NCBI RefSeq assembly: GCF_025961475.1
Contig: NZ_JAOQNS010000004.1
Location: 62,001 to 126,000, forward strand
DNA: 64,000 bases
Direction of reading: 5' to 3'
Source: Rhodobium gokarnense
GTDB lineage: Bacteria; Pseudomonadota; Alphaproteobacteria; Rhizobiales; Rhodobiaceae
Under the pieces are notes generated by a model. That model did not search any database. It saw nothing but the letters and a program-made list of their open reading frames with translations, and was not told the origin of the DNA. Each line of letters starts with the position of its first letter. Within the stretch, counting starts at the first letter, position 1. Made by a program: the position numbers and the translations under genes. Shown piece after piece: positions 1 through 9,436 of this stretch.

Positions 1-332
1 CCCTTGAACCCCAGCCAGACCGGATAGAGGTGGCCCAGGAAGGCGCCAAGGCCGGCGATGAGGGCCGCCTCGAACGACCAATCGGCGGCAACCACGACCG
101 GCACCGTTCCCTTCAGGACGTCGCCGAGAAGGGTGAGGGCGGCCACGCCCTTGTTGCCGGTTCGCAGCACGTTGGTGGCGCCGATGTTGCCGGAGCCGAT
201 GGAGCGGATGTCGCCGAGGCCGAACAGCCGGGTGAAGAGGAGGCCGAAGGGGATCGAGCCCAGCAGATAGCCGAAGAGAAGGGCGATCGCCATGTGCGGC
301 CAGGGAAGGGACCAGGAGAGGATGTCGGTCAT
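1..332 (-). CDS. plsY: Glycerol-3-phosphate acyltransferase PlsY (partial, 3' end beyond window)
   Basis: Inner-membrane acyltransferase that moves an acyl group from acyl-phosphate to glycerol-3-phosphate, the first step of phospholipid synthesis. The visible N-terminal 110 residues start MTDILSW and carry the family signature GSIPFGLL near residue 25 followed by SGNIGATNV and a hydrophobic GDVLKG segment, all typical of PlsY active-site loops. The C-terminal half is outside the window. It follows pyrC on the same strand with about 20 bases between them, so it is probably the third gene of a pyrB-pyrC-plsY operon, an order common in alphaproteobacteria. The identity is firm; the length cannot be judged. 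Confidence 0.93.
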   Translation of the reverse strand, partial: MTDILSWSLPWPHMAIALLFGYLLGSIPFGLLFTRLFGLGDIRSIGSGNIGATNVLRTGNKGVAALTLLGDVLKGTVPVVVAADWSFEAALIAGLGAFLGHLYPVWLGFK

Positions 333-353
333 GGCCGGACCCCAAAGGATGCG

Positions 354-1661
354 TTACGTGTCAGAGTAGGTATATCTGGTTAGCCCTGCAACCATCGTGC
401 GCAGCACCCGGCCCTGGAAGCGGGCGCCCTCGAAGGGCGTGTTCTTGGCCCGCGAGCGCATCTTGGTCTCGTCGAGGATCCAGGGCGTGTCGGGCGCAAA
501 GACGACGACGTCGGCGCGCGCGCCGGTGCGCAGGGTGCCTGCCTCGATGCCGAGGATCTCGGCCGGCCGGGTGGACAGGGCGCGGATCGCCGTCGACAGG
601 TCGATGTCGCCAGAATGGACCAGGCGCAGGATCGCCGGAAGCAGGGTTTCCAGGCCGATGGCGCCGTCGGCGGCCTCAGCGAAGGGGTGGCGCTTGGTCT
701 CCACGTCCTGGGGATCATGGCTGGAGACGACGACGTCGATGGTGCCCTCGGCAAGGGCCGCGACCATCGCCATGCGGTCGTCCTCGGAGCGCAGCGGCGG
801 CGACATCTTGAAGAAGGTGCGGTAGGCGCCGATGTCGTTCTCGTTGAGGGTGAGGTGGTTGATCGAGACGCCGGCGGTGACGGCGAGCCCGCGTCCCTTG
901 GCCGCGGCAATGGCGGCGGCGGAGTCGGCGCAGGAGATCTGGGCGGCGTGGTAGCGCCCGCCCGTCAGCGCCACGAGCCTGAGGTCGCGTTCGACGACGA
1001 TGACCTCCGCCTCGCGCGGCACGCCGCCAAGGCCGAGCCGGGTCGCCGTCTCGCCCTCGTTCATGACGCCGGCGCGGGCAAGGTCGGGATCCTCGGTGTG
1101 GTGGACGATGAGGCCGTCGACGCTCTGCGCATAGGTGAGGATGCGGCGCATGACGCGGGCGTTGGTGACCGTGTTGCGGCCGTCGGTGAAGGCGACGGCG
1201 CCGGCCTCGCGCAAGAGGCCGAGTTCGGCCATTTCCTCGCCGGCAAGGCCCTTGGTGAGGGCAGCCATCGGGTGGACGTTGACGATGGCGGTGTCGCGGG
1301 CCCGGCGGTGCACGAAGTCGACCAGCGCCGGCTCGTCGATGGGCGGCTCGGTGTCCGGCATGGTGACGATGGTGGTAATGCCGCCGGCCGCCGCCGCATG
1401 GCTCGCCGAGGCGAATGTCTCGCGGTGCTCGAAGCCCGGCTCGCCGACGAAGACGCGCATGTCGACGAGGCCCGGCGCGACGACGGCGCCGCGGCAGTCG
1501 ATGGTCTCGAAGGTGCCCGGATAGCTCTCGTTGCCGCCGGCCTCGGTGGCGGCGACGCGCCCGTCGATGATGATGAGGTCGCCGACGGCGTCGATGTGGC
1601 GCGCCGGGTCGACGATGCGCCCGCCCTTCAGAACCGTCGGCTTGTTGCTATCGGCCATCAT
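354..1661 (-). CDS. pyrC: Dihydroorotase-like protein PyrC', probably catalytically inactive
   Basis: Amidohydrolase-fold protein of 435 residues; the start is one of two consecutive ATG codons (1661 or 1658), 14 bases after the pyrB stop. The overall dihydroorotase architecture is clear (APGLVDM near residue 65, GEPGFEHRET near 75, VHHTEDP, and C-terminal TRPAEILGI). The metal site is not intact. The HxH pair expected after PGLVD reads R69-V70-F71. The histidine expected before the STAES-like strand is Q (AQISCADS). The TDHAPH aspartate motif reads SSHDPQ. In pseudomonads a similar inactive pyrC' is fused or coupled to pyrB and is needed for aspartate transcarbamoylase assembly, and I infer the same role here. 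An active dihydroorotase should lie elsewhere in the genome. Confidence 0.88.
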   Translation of the reverse strand: MMADSNKPTVLKGGRIVDPARHIDAVGDLIIIDGRVAATEAGGNESYPGTFETIDCRGAVVAPGLVDMRVFVGEPGFEHRETFASASHAAAAGGITTIVTMPDTEPPIDEPALVDFVHRRARDTAIVNVHPMAALTKGLAGEEMAELGLLREAGAVAFTDGRNTVTNARVMRRILTYAQSVDGLIVHHTEDPDLARAGVMNEGETATRLGLGGVPREAEVIVVERDLRLVALTGGRYHAAQISCADSAAAIAAAKGRGLAVTAGVSINHLTLNENDIGAYRTFFKMSPPLRSEDDRMAMVAALAEGTIDVVVSSHDPQDVETKRHPFAEAADGAIGLETLLPAILRLVHSGDIDLSTAIRALSTRPAEILGIEAGTLRTGARADVVVFAPDTPWILDETKMRSRAKNTPFEGARFQGRVLRTMVAGLTRYTYSDT

Positions 1662-1675
1662 TGTCCTCGCTGGGG

Positions 1676-2632
1676 TCAGCGGTTCGGCAGGTGGGCGGCG
1701 AGGGCCTCCAGAACGGCCATGCGCACGGCAACGCCCATCTCGACCTGCTCGTTGATGACGCTCTGCGGACCGTCGGCGATCGCCGGGTCGATTTCGACGC
1801 CCCGGTTCATCGGACCCGGATGCATGACGAGGGCGCCGGGCTTGGCGTAGTCGAGCTTTTCCTGGTCGAGCCCGTAATAGCGGAAATATTCGCGCACCGA
1901 CGGAATGAAGGAACCGCTCATGCGCTCGCGCTGCAGGCGCAGCATCATGACGACGTCGGCGTCCTTCAGGCCCTCCTTCATGGAGGTGAAGACTTCGGGC
2001 ACCATGTTCTCGATGCCGACCGGCAGCAGCGTCGGCGGCGCCACCACCCGCACGCGGGCATTGAGGGCGGACAGGAGAAGAATGTTGGAGCGGGCAACGC
2101 GCGAATGCAGCACGTCGCCGCAGATCGCCACGGTCAGGCCCTCGATGCGGCCGATGTTGCGGCGGATGGTCAGCGCATCGAGCAGCGCCTGGGTCGGGTG
2201 CTCGTGGGCGCCGTCGCCGGCATTGACGACCGAACATTCCACCTTCCTGGCCAGCAGCGCGACGGCGCCGGCAGCGTGGTGGCGCACGACCAGGAGGTCC
2301 GGGTGCATGGCGTTCAGGGTCGCCGCGGTGTCGATCAGGGTCTCGCCCTTCTTCACCGAGGAGGAGGCGACCGACATGTTCATGACGTCGGCGCCGAGGC
2401 GCTTTCCGGCGATCTCGAAGGACGACTGGGTCCGGGTCGAGGCCTCGAAGAAGAGATTGATCTGGGTGCGCCCGCGCAGCACCGCCTTCTTCTTCTCCAC
2501 CTGCCGGCTGACGCCAACCGCCTCGTCGGCGAGGTCGAGAAGGGTGACGATCTCCTCCGGCGTCAATCGCTCGATGCCGAGGAGATGGCGGTGCGAATAA
2601 ATCGCGGCTTCTTTGGAACTTTCAGCGCTCAT
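1676..2632 (-). CDS. pyrB: Aspartate carbamoyltransferase catalytic subunit
   Basis: Condenses carbamoyl phosphate with L-aspartate to give carbamoyl-aspartate, the committed step of pyrimidine synthesis in the cytoplasm. The 318-residue protein begins [12 protein letters not shown]. It has the carbamoyl-phosphate loop [13 protein letters not shown] near residue 60, [10 protein letters not shown] in the middle and [12 protein letters not shown] near the C-terminus, all catalytic-chain hallmarks. The reading frame stays open further upstream, but those residues are not family-like, so the ATG at 2632 is chosen. It is first in a leftward run with pyrC' and plsY. No pyrI regulatory chain is visible, as expected for a PyrB/PyrC'-type complex. 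Confidence 0.96.
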   Translation of the reverse strand: MSAESSKEAAIYSHRHLLGIERLTPEEIVTLLDLADEAVGVSRQVEKKKAVLRGRTQINLFFEASTRTQSSFEIAGKRLGADVMNMSVASSSVKKGETLIDTAATLNAMHPDLLVVRHHAAGAVALLARKVECSVVNAGDGAHEHPTQALLDALTIRRNIGRIEGLTVAICGDVLHSRVARSNILLLSALNARVRVVAPPTLLPVGIENMVPEVFTSMKEGLKDADVVMMLRLQRERMSGSFIPSVREYFRYYGLDQEKLDYAKPGALVMHPGPMNRGVEIDPAIADGPQSVINEQVEMGVAVRMAVLEALAAHLPNR

Positions 2633-2980
2633 TAAAGCAATGCGTATAGGAGGAATCACGGGGTGCGGCAAGCGTCCGGCGGCGGCTCCGGCCCCCCGGA
2701 ATGGCAGGGGTTCGCGCAATGCTTGAACGACAGGCAGGCTTCGCGCGCGCCATTGCGCGGGTGTCGTTCGTTCGGGGGGTTCCGAGAAGGGTAAGAGCCG
2801 GGTCGGGAAAGGGCCGATTTGCGCCACTTTGCGGGGCGATGCGTCTTCTAATACCGCGCCTTGTCGACGCCCGCCGATCGGTGCCGGCGATGGTTTGCCG
2901 CCTTTGCGGCGTGGAACGATCCGGTACGGACATGCTTAAGTCATCCACAGCTAATCGAATCGCAAGGGACAGCCGCGGTC
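2633..2980. other. Divergent intergenic region between pyrB and aidB-like gene
   Basis: About 350 bases without a convincing gene. Short open frames exist on both strands but have no family resemblance or ribosome-binding site. A small GCCGC-CTTT-GCGGC hairpin lies at 2897-2910. The last 50 bases before the rightward gene are the least GC-rich part and should hold its promoter; no clear -35/-10 pair can be assigned. Confidence 0.5.
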
Positions 2981-4624
2981 ATGAATGAACGGAACGACGC
3001 GACGCACGAGGTGACGAACCAGGCGCCGCCCTTTGCCGGACGCAACATCTATGAGAGCGATTCGCTCCTGATCGGCGTCCTTGAGTCCGTCATCGACCCG
3101 CCGATCGAGGCCGAACTCGTCAAGCTCGGCGCCTTCTACGGCTCGCGCGAGGCGAACGAGTTTGCCCGGCTCGCCAACACGCAAGGCCCGAAGCTGCGCA
3201 CCCACGACGCCTGGGGCAACCGGCTCGACACGGTGGAGTTCCACCCGTCCTACCACGCCTTCATGCGCCGGGCCTTCGAGGCCGGGCTGGCCGGCTCGCT
3301 GTGGCAGGAAGGCGGTGCGGAGACCGGGCGCCGCTACCAGCTTCGCGCGGCGCGGATGTTCCTCGCCGCCCAGGCGGAAAGCGGGCACCTGGCGCCGATC
3401 GTCACCACCAGCGCGGCGATCGGGGCCGTCGGGCGGGTGCCGGATCTCGGTGCCTGGCGGGCAAAACTCGTCTCACGGCGCTACGACCACCGGTTCCTTC
3501 CCGTCGACAAGAAGCTCGGCGCCTCCATCGGCATGGGCGTTGCGGAAAAGCAGGGCGGCACGGACCTCACCGCGACGACGACACGGGCGGCAAAGGCGGA
3601 CGACGGCACTTACCGGCTCACCGGCCACAAATGGTTCGTCGCCGGCCCGATGAGCGACGGTTTCATCGTGCTGGCCCAGGCCGAAGGCGGACTGACCGCG
3701 TTCCTGGTGCCGCGCCTTCTGCCGGATGGCAGCGTCAATGCGATCCGCTTCCAGCGCCTGAAGGACAAGCTCGGCAACCGCTCCAACGCGACCGGGGAGG
3801 CGGAGTTCGCCCACGCCGTCGCCTATCTCCTCGGCGCGCCGGGCAACGGGTTCGAGACGATCGCCGGGATGGCCGACCATATCCGCCTCGACTGCTGCGT
3901 CGGCTCTGCTGCCCTGATGCGCAGCGCGGCGGCGCAGGCCGTCCACAACGCCCGGCACCGGTTCGTCTTCGGGTCCGAACTGATCGAGCAGCCGCTGATG
4001 GCGCGCTCGCTCGCCGACATGACGCTCGACGTTGCCGCAGCGACGGCACTCGCGTTCCGTCTGGCGCGGGCCTACGACAACCGCGACAGCGATCCGGCCG
4101 AGGCGGCCTATGCGCGGATCATGACGCCGGCGGCGAAATACTGGATCACCAAGGCCGCCCCGCCGCTGATCGCCGAGGCGCTCGAATGCTTCGGCGGCAA
4201 CGGCTATGTGGAGGATTTCGACCTTGCCCGCATCTACCGCGAGGCGCCGTTCAACGCGCTCTGGGAAGGCGGCGGCAACGTCATGTGCCTTGAGGTGCTG
4301 CGGGTTCTGGAAGCCGACGGCGAGGCGCTCGATGCGGTGCTCTCCGACATCAAGGGGGCGCTGGGCGACACCTCTCTCGTTTCCATCGACGTCCTGCGCG
4401 CGGCGGCACGGGCCTGCATCAACGATGTGGGCTCTGCGCGCATTCTCACCGAGCAACTGGCATTGACCGCAGCGGCCGCTGCCGTCCGCCGCTACGCGCC
4501 GCGGCTGATCGCCGATGCCTTCCTGCATTCCCGTCTCGGCAGCCAGTGGCGCGCGACCTACGGCATGCTGGATGCCCGCTTCGACGCCCAGGCCATCGTC
4601 GACTACGCCTTCCCGGATGTTTGA
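2981..4624 (+). CDS. aidB: AidB-like acyl-CoA dehydrogenase family flavoprotein
   Basis: 547-residue protein resembling E. coli AidB, an FAD enzyme of the adaptive response to alkylation that binds DNA and has weak acyl-CoA dehydrogenase activity. It opens with THEVTNQAPP near residue 7 and has GMGVAEKQGGTDL near 180, the RLKDKLGNRSNATGEAEF block near 265 and CFGGNGYVED near 405, matching AidB along its length. The ATG at 2981 is preferred because upstream in-frame residues look non-coding and AidB proteins start with this THEVxNQ segment. The gene stands alone and is divergent from pyrB. Actual involvement in alkylation defence is inferred from the family. Confidence 0.9.
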   Translation: MNERNDATHEVTNQAPPFAGRNIYESDSLLIGVLESVIDPPIEAELVKLGAFYGSREANEFARLANTQGPKLRTHDAWGNRLDTVEFHPSYHAFMRRAFEAGLAGSLWQEGGAETGRRYQLRAARMFLAAQAESGHLAPIVTTSAAIGAVGRVPDLGAWRAKLVSRRYDHRFLPVDKKLGASIGMGVAEKQGGTDLTATTTRAAKADDGTYRLTGHKWFVAGPMSDGFIVLAQAEGGLTAFLVPRLLPDGSVNAIRFQRLKDKLGNRSNATGEAEFAHAVAYLLGAPGNGFETIAGMADHIRLDCCVGSAALMRSAAAQAVHNARHRFVFGSELIEQPLMARSLADMTLDVAAATALAFRLARAYDNRDSDPAEAAYARIMTPAAKYWITKAAPPLIAEALECFGGNGYVEDFDLARIYREAPFNALWEGGGNVMCLEVLRVLEADGEALDAVLSDIKGALGDTSLVSIDVLRAAARACINDVGSARILTEQLALTAAAAAVRRYAPRLIADAFLHSRLGSQWRATYGMLDARFDAQAIVDYAFPDV

Positions 4625-4691
4625 CTTCTTTTCGCGTTCAGGCGCCACGCAGGCTTGACGGCGCACTTGCGCCGGCGCGCATTCGCGCTTG

Positions 4692-4726
4692 CCATATCCC
4701 GACGAGGGCACCTCGTCGGGATATGG
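4692..4726. terminator. Perfect 15-bp inverted repeat between convergent genes
   Basis: Left arm 4692-4706 (CCATATCCCGACGAG) and right arm 4712-4726 are exact reverse complements around the 5-base loop GGCAC. It sits between the 3' ends of the aidB-like gene and the AEC permease gene. No T-run follows on either strand, so it may end transcription in both directions without the classic U-tract, or protect 3' ends. Confidence 0.6.
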
Positions 4727-4734
4727 AATGGTGT

Positions 4735-5670
4735 CTAAACCAGGATCAAAAGGGCGATCGGCAGGGTGACGGCCGCGACCACCGTCTGGAACGTCAGGAT
4801 CTCGGCCATCAGCTTGTCGTCGCCGCCCATTTTTCTGGCGAGGACGTAGGACGAGGACGCCGCCGGGACGGATGTCGCAATGATGGCGACCGCAAGGGCC
4901 ATTCCCGTTACCCCGATGAGCGTGCAATAGGCCGCTGCGATCAGCGGCATGCCGACGAGCCGGGCGGCGACGCCGAGGCCGAGGGCGCCCGTCGGCCGGC
5001 GCAGCACGGACAGGTCGAGCCCGGCGCCGATGGAGAGGATGCTGGCGGCGAGCGCGGACCGGCCGAGGGTTTCCAGGGTCGTCATGGCAACGATCGGCAG
5101 CTCGATATCGAGCAGGTTCAAAAAGATGCCGATGGCGCAGGAGATGATGAACGGGTTGCGCGCCAGGTTGAGGACGAAGCCGCGCACGGTGGGCGCCGGG
5201 CCGTCCACATAGATGGTGAGGGCGCTGACGACGATGAGGTTGAGGAGCGGGATCATCGAGACGACCGCGACCGCCATCAGGGCCAGGCCGGCATCGCCGA
5301 AGAGATTGGCGCCGAGCGCAAGGCCGATGAAGGTATTCCAGCGGATCGAGCCCTGCAGCACGGAGGTGAAGCGCGGGCCGGTCAGCCGCAGCGGCCCGGC
5401 GATCAGCGGGCGCACCGCGATCAGGATCGCGGCCATGGTGGCGACCGTCAGGAAAAGGGCAAGGCCGAGCGAGCCGAAGGGCAGGGTGTCGAAGTTGGCG
5501 CGCATCAGCGTGTAGATGATGATCGCCGGAAAGAAGACGTTGTAGGCGAGCGTCTCAAGGCCGCGCCAGCCTTCCTCGCGGACGATATTGTAATGGGCGA
5601 GCGCCCAGCCGGTCGCGGTCATGATGATGACCGGCAGGAGCGCGTTGAGGGCGTCGGCAAAGGAGATCAT
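4735..5670 (-). CDS. AEC (auxin efflux carrier) family permease
   Basis: 311-residue membrane protein of the auxin efflux carrier/malonate transporter family. It begins [22 protein letters not shown] and has about ten hydrophobic segments with a hydrophilic gap near residues 150-165, the usual 5+5 arrangement. Conserved features include [13 protein letters not shown] near residue 45 and [10 protein letters not shown] near 175. Substrate cannot be told from sequence; relatives move dicarboxylates or auxin-like acids. Its ATG overlaps the ruvX stop (ATGA at 5667-5670), so the two genes are translationally coupled although functionally unrelated. Confidence 0.88.
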   Translation of the reverse strand: MISFADALNALLPVIIMTATGWALAHYNIVREEGWRGLETLAYNVFFPAIIIYTLMRANFDTLPFGSLGLALFLTVATMAAILIAVRPLIAGPLRLTGPRFTSVLQGSIRWNTFIGLALGANLFGDAGLALMAVAVVSMIPLLNLIVVSALTIYVDGPAPTVRGFVLNLARNPFIISCAIGIFLNLLDIELPIVAMTTLETLGRSALAASILSIGAGLDLSVLRRPTGALGLGVAARLVGMPLIAAAYCTLIGVTGMALAVAIIATSVPAASSSYVLARKMGGDDKLMAEILTFQTVVAAVTLPIALLILV

Positions 5671-6158
5671 GGGGCGGACACCGCGCGCCGGTTGGCGAGC
5701 CGATCCAGAAACCCTTGCAGGATGAAGGCCGCCGCCGCGGCGTCGATCTTCGCCGCCCGTTTCTTGCGCGACATGTCGGCCTCAAGCATCGCGCGCTCCG
5801 CGGCGACGGTCGACAGCCGCTCGTCCCAGTAGACGACGGGAAGCTCGGTGAGGGCGGAGAGGTTGCGGACGAAGGCGCGGGTCGCCTGGACGCGTGGGCC
5901 TTCGGAACCGTCCATGTTGAGCGGCAGGCCGAGGACGAGGCCGGAAATCTCGTTCTTGTCGGCAAGCTCCAGCAGCGCTGCGGCGTCCTTGCCGAACTTC
6001 ACCCGCCGTATCGTCGTCAGCGGCGTTGCGATCTGGCGGCCGCCGTCCGAGACGGCGATGCCGATGGTCTTGGTGCCGAGATCGAGGCCGAAGAGGCGCG
6101 CGCCGGGGCTGAGCCCGTCGGCGAAATCGTCGAAGGAAAGTGTCGGGTCGTTGGCCAT
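5667..6158 (-). CDS. ruvX: Holliday junction resolvase-like RuvX / YqgF (16S pre-rRNA nuclease)
   Basis: 163-residue RNase H-fold nuclease, involved in 16S rRNA 5' end maturation and proposed as a Holliday junction resolvase. Visible motifs are [16 protein letters not shown] near residues 23-38 (first catalytic Asp), [15 protein letters not shown] near 75, [10 protein letters not shown] near 112 and [12 protein letters not shown] near 138 (last acidic residue). The ATG at 6158 gives the normal family length; the frame continues upstream but without family similarity. It is divergent from the serine hydrolase gene and overlaps the AEC gene by four bases. Confidence 0.94.
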   Translation of the reverse strand: MANDPTLSFDDFADGLSPGARLFGLDLGTKTIGIAVSDGGRQIATPLTTIRRVKFGKDAAALLELADKNEISGLVLGLPLNMDGSEGPRVQATRAFVRNLSALTELPVVYWDERLSTVAAERAMLEADMSRKKRAAKIDAAAAAFILQGFLDRLANRRAVSAP

Positions 6159-6319
6159 TCCGAACCCTCTAGCACGCGAGGCGCAAAAGGACACAGGCAA
6201 TCGCAAATTGCCGGGGGACCTCGGCGTCGTCGGCCCGCGCAGTTTCGCCGCGCAGCGAGACTGTTTGACCGCTCCGGGTTTCTGCGTAGCATGGCGCCAA
6301 CGAAAAAAGGGAGGGCAGG

Positions 6320-7480
6320 GTGCGCGATCTGGAGGGGATCCTTGGGGATGCCGTCGCCGCCGGCGATGCGCCGTATCTGGTGGCGATGGTCGCCGACCGC
6401 GACACGGTTCTTTGGTCAGGCGCGGCAGGCGAGGCGGCGCCGGGCCGGGCGGCAGCAACCGACACCGTCTTTCGCATCTATTCCATGACCAAGGCGGTCG
6501 GCTCGCTGGCGGCGATGCTTCTGGTGGAGCGCGGCCAGCTCGGCCTCGACCAGCCTGTCGACGAGGTGCTGCCGCAATTTGCCGAACTGAAGGTACTTGA
6601 GGGCTTCGACGGCGAAGAACCGGTGCTGCGGCCGCCGAAGACGCGGGCGACGATCCGGCATCTGGCAACGCACACGTCGGGCCTCGTCTACGAATACTGG
6701 AACGCCGACCTTGCCGCGTACCTCACGCACACCGGGCTGCCGTCGGTGATCTCCGGGCGCGGGGCGGGGCTCGCCTATCCGCTCGCCTTTGATCCGGGAA
6801 CGCGCTGGGGCTACGGCATCGGCATCGACTGGCTCGGCCGTGTCGTCGAGGCCGTCGACGGCCGGCGCATCGACCGGTTCTGCGCCGAGGAGGTTTTTGC
6901 GCCCCTCGGCATGACGGACACGGGATTCGAAGCCGGCGAAGCGGATCCGGACCGCCTCGCCACCGGCATGTCGCGCGGCCGCGACGGCAACCATGCGCCG
7001 TTCGGCATGACGCCGCCCTCGGAGCCGGAATTCTACGGCATGGGCCATGCCCTTTTTTCCACTGCGCCGGACTATCTGAAATTCCTGCAGCTCTTCCTCA
7101 ATGGCGGCGCCTATCCCGGCGGGCGGCTGATCGACCCGGAAAGCTATGAGGTCATGACGACGAATCAGATCGGCGATCTCAGGGTGACGCCCATGGTCTC
7201 GGCGATGCCGCGGCTTTCCGCCGACGTCGATCTTTTCCCGGGCGTGGAGAAAACCCACACATTCGGTTTCGTGCGCGTGGAAGAGGGCGTGCCGGGCATG
7301 CGCTCCAAGGGCAGCCTCGGCTGGGCCGGCATCTTCAACACCCATTACTGGATCGATCCGGCCACGGGGATCGCCGCGGTCCTGATGACGCAGGCGCTGC
7401 CCTTTGCCGATCCGCGATTCATGGAGGTTTTCCATGGGTTTGAGCGGGCCGTCTATGGCCGTTTCGGCAATACATCGTAG
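6320..7480 (+). CDS. Serine hydrolase of the class C beta-lactamase / EstB-like esterase family
   Basis: 386-residue alpha/beta penicillin-binding-fold hydrolase. The nucleophile motif SxxK is S55-M-T-K58 in [12 protein letters not shown] second-motif tyrosine is probably in [14 protein letters not shown] near residue 160, and the C-terminal loop [16 protein letters not shown] near 330 replaces the KTG of true lactamases, as in esterases. There is no signal peptide, which argues for a cytoplasmic esterase rather than antibiotic resistance. The start is GTG with GGGAGGGCAG just upstream. It heads a possible rightward group with the next two genes. Confidence 0.88.
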   Translation: MRDLEGILGDAVAAGDAPYLVAMVADRDTVLWSGAAGEAAPGRAAATDTVFRIYSMTKAVGSLAAMLLVERGQLGLDQPVDEVLPQFAELKVLEGFDGEEPVLRPPKTRATIRHLATHTSGLVYEYWNADLAAYLTHTGLPSVISGRGAGLAYPLAFDPGTRWGYGIGIDWLGRVVEAVDGRRIDRFCAEEVFAPLGMTDTGFEAGEADPDRLATGMSRGRDGNHAPFGMTPPSEPEFYGMGHALFSTAPDYLKFLQLFLNGGAYPGGRLIDPESYEVMTTNQIGDLRVTPMVSAMPRLSADVDLFPGVEKTHTFGFVRVEEGVPGMRSKGSLGWAGIFNTHYWIDPATGIAAVLMTQALPFADPRFMEVFHGFERAVYGRFGNTS

Positions 7481-7590
7481 CACATTTTTTCGCTCGACCC
7501 CTTTGGAATCCTCCAAGGTAGCGCCACATTCCTGAACGAGACCGGTGGCACATTCAGGCCGCCGCACATAAGCTATCTTCGGAGGTCGAC

Positions 7591-8292
7591 ATGCAGCTTA
7601 CCTGGTTCGGACATTCAGCCTTTCGCATCGATATCGACGGCGCGTCGATCCTGATCGACCCGTTCCTGTCCGGGAACCCGTCCTATGAGGGCACGGTGGA
7701 GGCGGCGTCCGAGGGCGTCACCCATGTGCTCCTCACCCACGGCCACGACGACCACCTGGGCGATGCCATCGACATCTGCAAGGCGACGGGCGCGCAGCTC
7801 ACCGCCAATTTCGAGATCTGCATGTGGCTCGCCTCCAAGGGCGTGGAGAACGTCAATCCGATGAATTCCGGCGGCACGGTCGATGTCGGGCCGTTCAAGG
7901 TCAGCCTGACGGTGGCGCACCATTCCTCCTCGACCCAGTCGGAGGGCCAGCCGCCGGTCTATCTCGGCAATCCCCACGGCATCGTGGTGACGGCGCCGGG
8001 CGAGCCGGTGCTGTTCCACATGGGCGACACCGACATCTTTTCCGACATGGCGCTGATCGACGAGATCTATGCCCCGAAGGTCGGGATCGTGCCGATCGGC
8101 GACCGCTTCACCATGGGTGCCAAGACCGCGGCGATGGCCTGCACCCGCTTCTTCAATTTCGAGACCATCGTGCCCTGCCACTACGGCACCTTCCCGATCA
8201 TCGACCAGGACGCGGAAAAGTTCGTTTCCGAGCTCGGCCCGGACGGCGACAAGGTGGCGGTGCCGCAGGTCGGCAAGCCGATGTCCCTTTGA
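7591..8292 (+). CDS. UPF0173 metal-dependent hydrolase (metallo-beta-lactamase fold)
   Basis: 233-residue protein starting MQLTWFGHSAF, the diagnostic N-terminus of UPF0173 proteins. The metal motif THGHDDHLGD is near residue 50, a further ligand lies in VAHHSSSTQSE near 110, the aspartate in HMGDTDIF near 145 and the last histidine in PCHYGTFPI near 195. The dinuclear site is therefore intact; the substrate is unknown for the family. A strong ribosome-binding site (GGAGG at about 7581) precedes the ATG. It is followed after 33 bases by a small CWC protein gene. Confidence 0.92.
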   Translation: MQLTWFGHSAFRIDIDGASILIDPFLSGNPSYEGTVEAASEGVTHVLLTHGHDDHLGDAIDICKATGAQLTANFEICMWLASKGVENVNPMNSGGTVDVGPFKVSLTVAHHSSSTQSEGQPPVYLGNPHGIVVTAPGEPVLFHMGDTDIFSDMALIDEIYAPKVGIVPIGDRFTMGAKTAAMACTRFFNFETIVPCHYGTFPIIDQDAEKFVSELGPDGDKVAVPQVGKPMSL

Positions 8293-8325
8293 GGTTATTT
8301 CGACAAGCAAAGAGGATTGAAACCC

Positions 8326-8574
8326 ATGTCAGGACGCAGGACCCCGCCCTTCGGCGGCGGCGTCAAGGCCGCAACGCCGACCAAATGCCCGCGCTGCGGC
8401 ACCATCTTCGACTGCGAGATGGAGAGCGGCGACTGCTGGTGCATGAAGCCGGACTACAAGCTGCCGATGCCGGACTCCGGCGAGCCGGCCTGCTACTGCC
8501 CGAAATGCCTGAAAGAGGTGGCCGGGGAGAAGGTCGCGGCCGAGCTTGAGGCCTTCAAGGTCAAGCGGCCTTAG
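8326..8574 (+). CDS. Cysteine-rich CWC-family protein
   Basis: 82-residue cytoplasmic protein with a CPRCG pair near residue 21, a CWC motif near 39 and a CYCPKC set near 58, suggesting a zinc-binding fold. This matches the small cysteine-rich CWC family, whose role is unknown. The start is set by AGAGGA at 8311-8316; an in-frame TTG three codons upstream is less likely because it overlaps that site. It lies 33 bases after the UPF0173 gene and is probably co-transcribed. Confidence 0.82.
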   Translation: MSGRRTPPFGGGVKAATPTKCPRCGTIFDCEMESGDCWCMKPDYKLPMPDSGEPACYCPKCLKEVAGEKVAAELEAFKVKRP

Positions 8575-8589
8575 GGCGGCCATCGGCCG

Positions 8590-9417
8590 TCAGGCGGGCT
8601 TTCGCGCCAGCACAAGGTCGCCGGGCACCGGGACGCCCTCCTGATGGCGGACGGTGATCGGCTCGGTGTGGAAGCGCGTCAGGCCTGAATCCGTCAGCGT
8701 CCGATCGATATAGCTGCCCGCATGGGCGAAGCGCTGGTTCGGTCCGACCATATAGGGTCGGCCGGCGAACACGTCGTCGGGAAGCGTTTCGGAGGAAAAG
8801 CCGAACACGCCGCCGGGGGCGAGGTTTGCGGCGACGCCGGCAAAGAAGCCTTGCAGATCCCCCATGTAGGGCAAGACGTCGGTGGCGACGACGAGGTCGA
8901 AGGGCGTTCCGTCCTTTGCCGCCTCAAGGAACGTTGCCGCCTCGGCGACATAGAGTTCGTCATAAACCTCGCGCTCGTGGGCGACCTCGATCATGCCCTC
9001 CGAAATGTCCACGCCGACACGGAAGGTGGTGCGCTCCTCCAGCGCCTCGCCGGAAAGGCCGGTGCCGCAGCCGAGGTCGAGGAGGCGTCCGTAGGGGCCG
9101 GGCGCCAGGTCCTTCAGCCGGTCCTCCACCAGGAGCGGGACGCAATAGCCGAGCTGGTCGACGAGGATCATGTCGAAGACGTCGGCGTGCTGGTCGAAGA
9201 GGGTGGCGACGTAGGCATCCGGCGCCTTTGCCGGCGTGTCGCCGCGACCGATGGCGGCAAGGCGCACGGCAACGCCGCCATGGTCGGCCGGGTCAAGCTC
9301 TAGGACACGTCGGTAGGCGATAACGGCGGCTTCCAGGTCGCCGGCCTTTTCCAGGTCGAGCGCCGCGTTGTAGGCCTCGGCAAGGGCGTCGTCGGTGTCC
9401 GTCTCGGGGTCGGTCAT
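8590..9417 (-). CDS. Class I SAM-dependent methyltransferase with N-terminal TPR-like segment
   Basis: 275-residue protein. Residues 8-45 form a TPR-like helical pair (AAVIAYRRVLELDPAD). Residues 75-275 are a Rossmann methyltransferase with motif I LLDLGCGTGLSGEAL near 112, the acidic ribose-binding residue in VGVDISEGM near 137 and motif IV VVATDVLPYMGDL near 180. The substrate is unknown; the TPR-methyltransferase layout is common in proteobacterial tellurite-resistance/biotin-type methyltransferases, but no specific call is safe. It begins 19 bases after the AbrB-type permease gene and is probably its operon partner. Confidence 0.85.
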   Translation of the reverse strand: MTDPETDTDDALAEAYNAALDLEKAGDLEAAVIAYRRVLELDPADHGGVAVRLAAIGRGDTPAKAPDAYVATLFDQHADVFDMILVDQLGYCVPLLVEDRLKDLAPGPYGRLLDLGCGTGLSGEALEERTTFRVGVDISEGMIEVAHEREVYDELYVAEAATFLEAAKDGTPFDLVVATDVLPYMGDLQGFFAGVAANLAPGGVFGFSSETLPDDVFAGRPYMVGPNQRFAHAGSYIDRTLTDSGLTRFHTEPITVRHQEGVPVPGDLVLARKPA

Positions 9418-9436
9418 TTCAAATCTTCACAGCGGG

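Noticed and set aside
4627-4650. Short match (GCGTTCAGGCGCC) shared by the gap after aidB and the end of the rkpG-like gene at about 36484
   Set aside because: Only 13 bases; in the second place it is coding sequence around the stop codon, so chance is the simpler explanation.
6320-7480. Antibiotic-resistance beta-lactamase
   Set aside because: SxxK is present, but there is no signal peptide and no KTG box; the C-terminal loop fits EstB-type esterases better.
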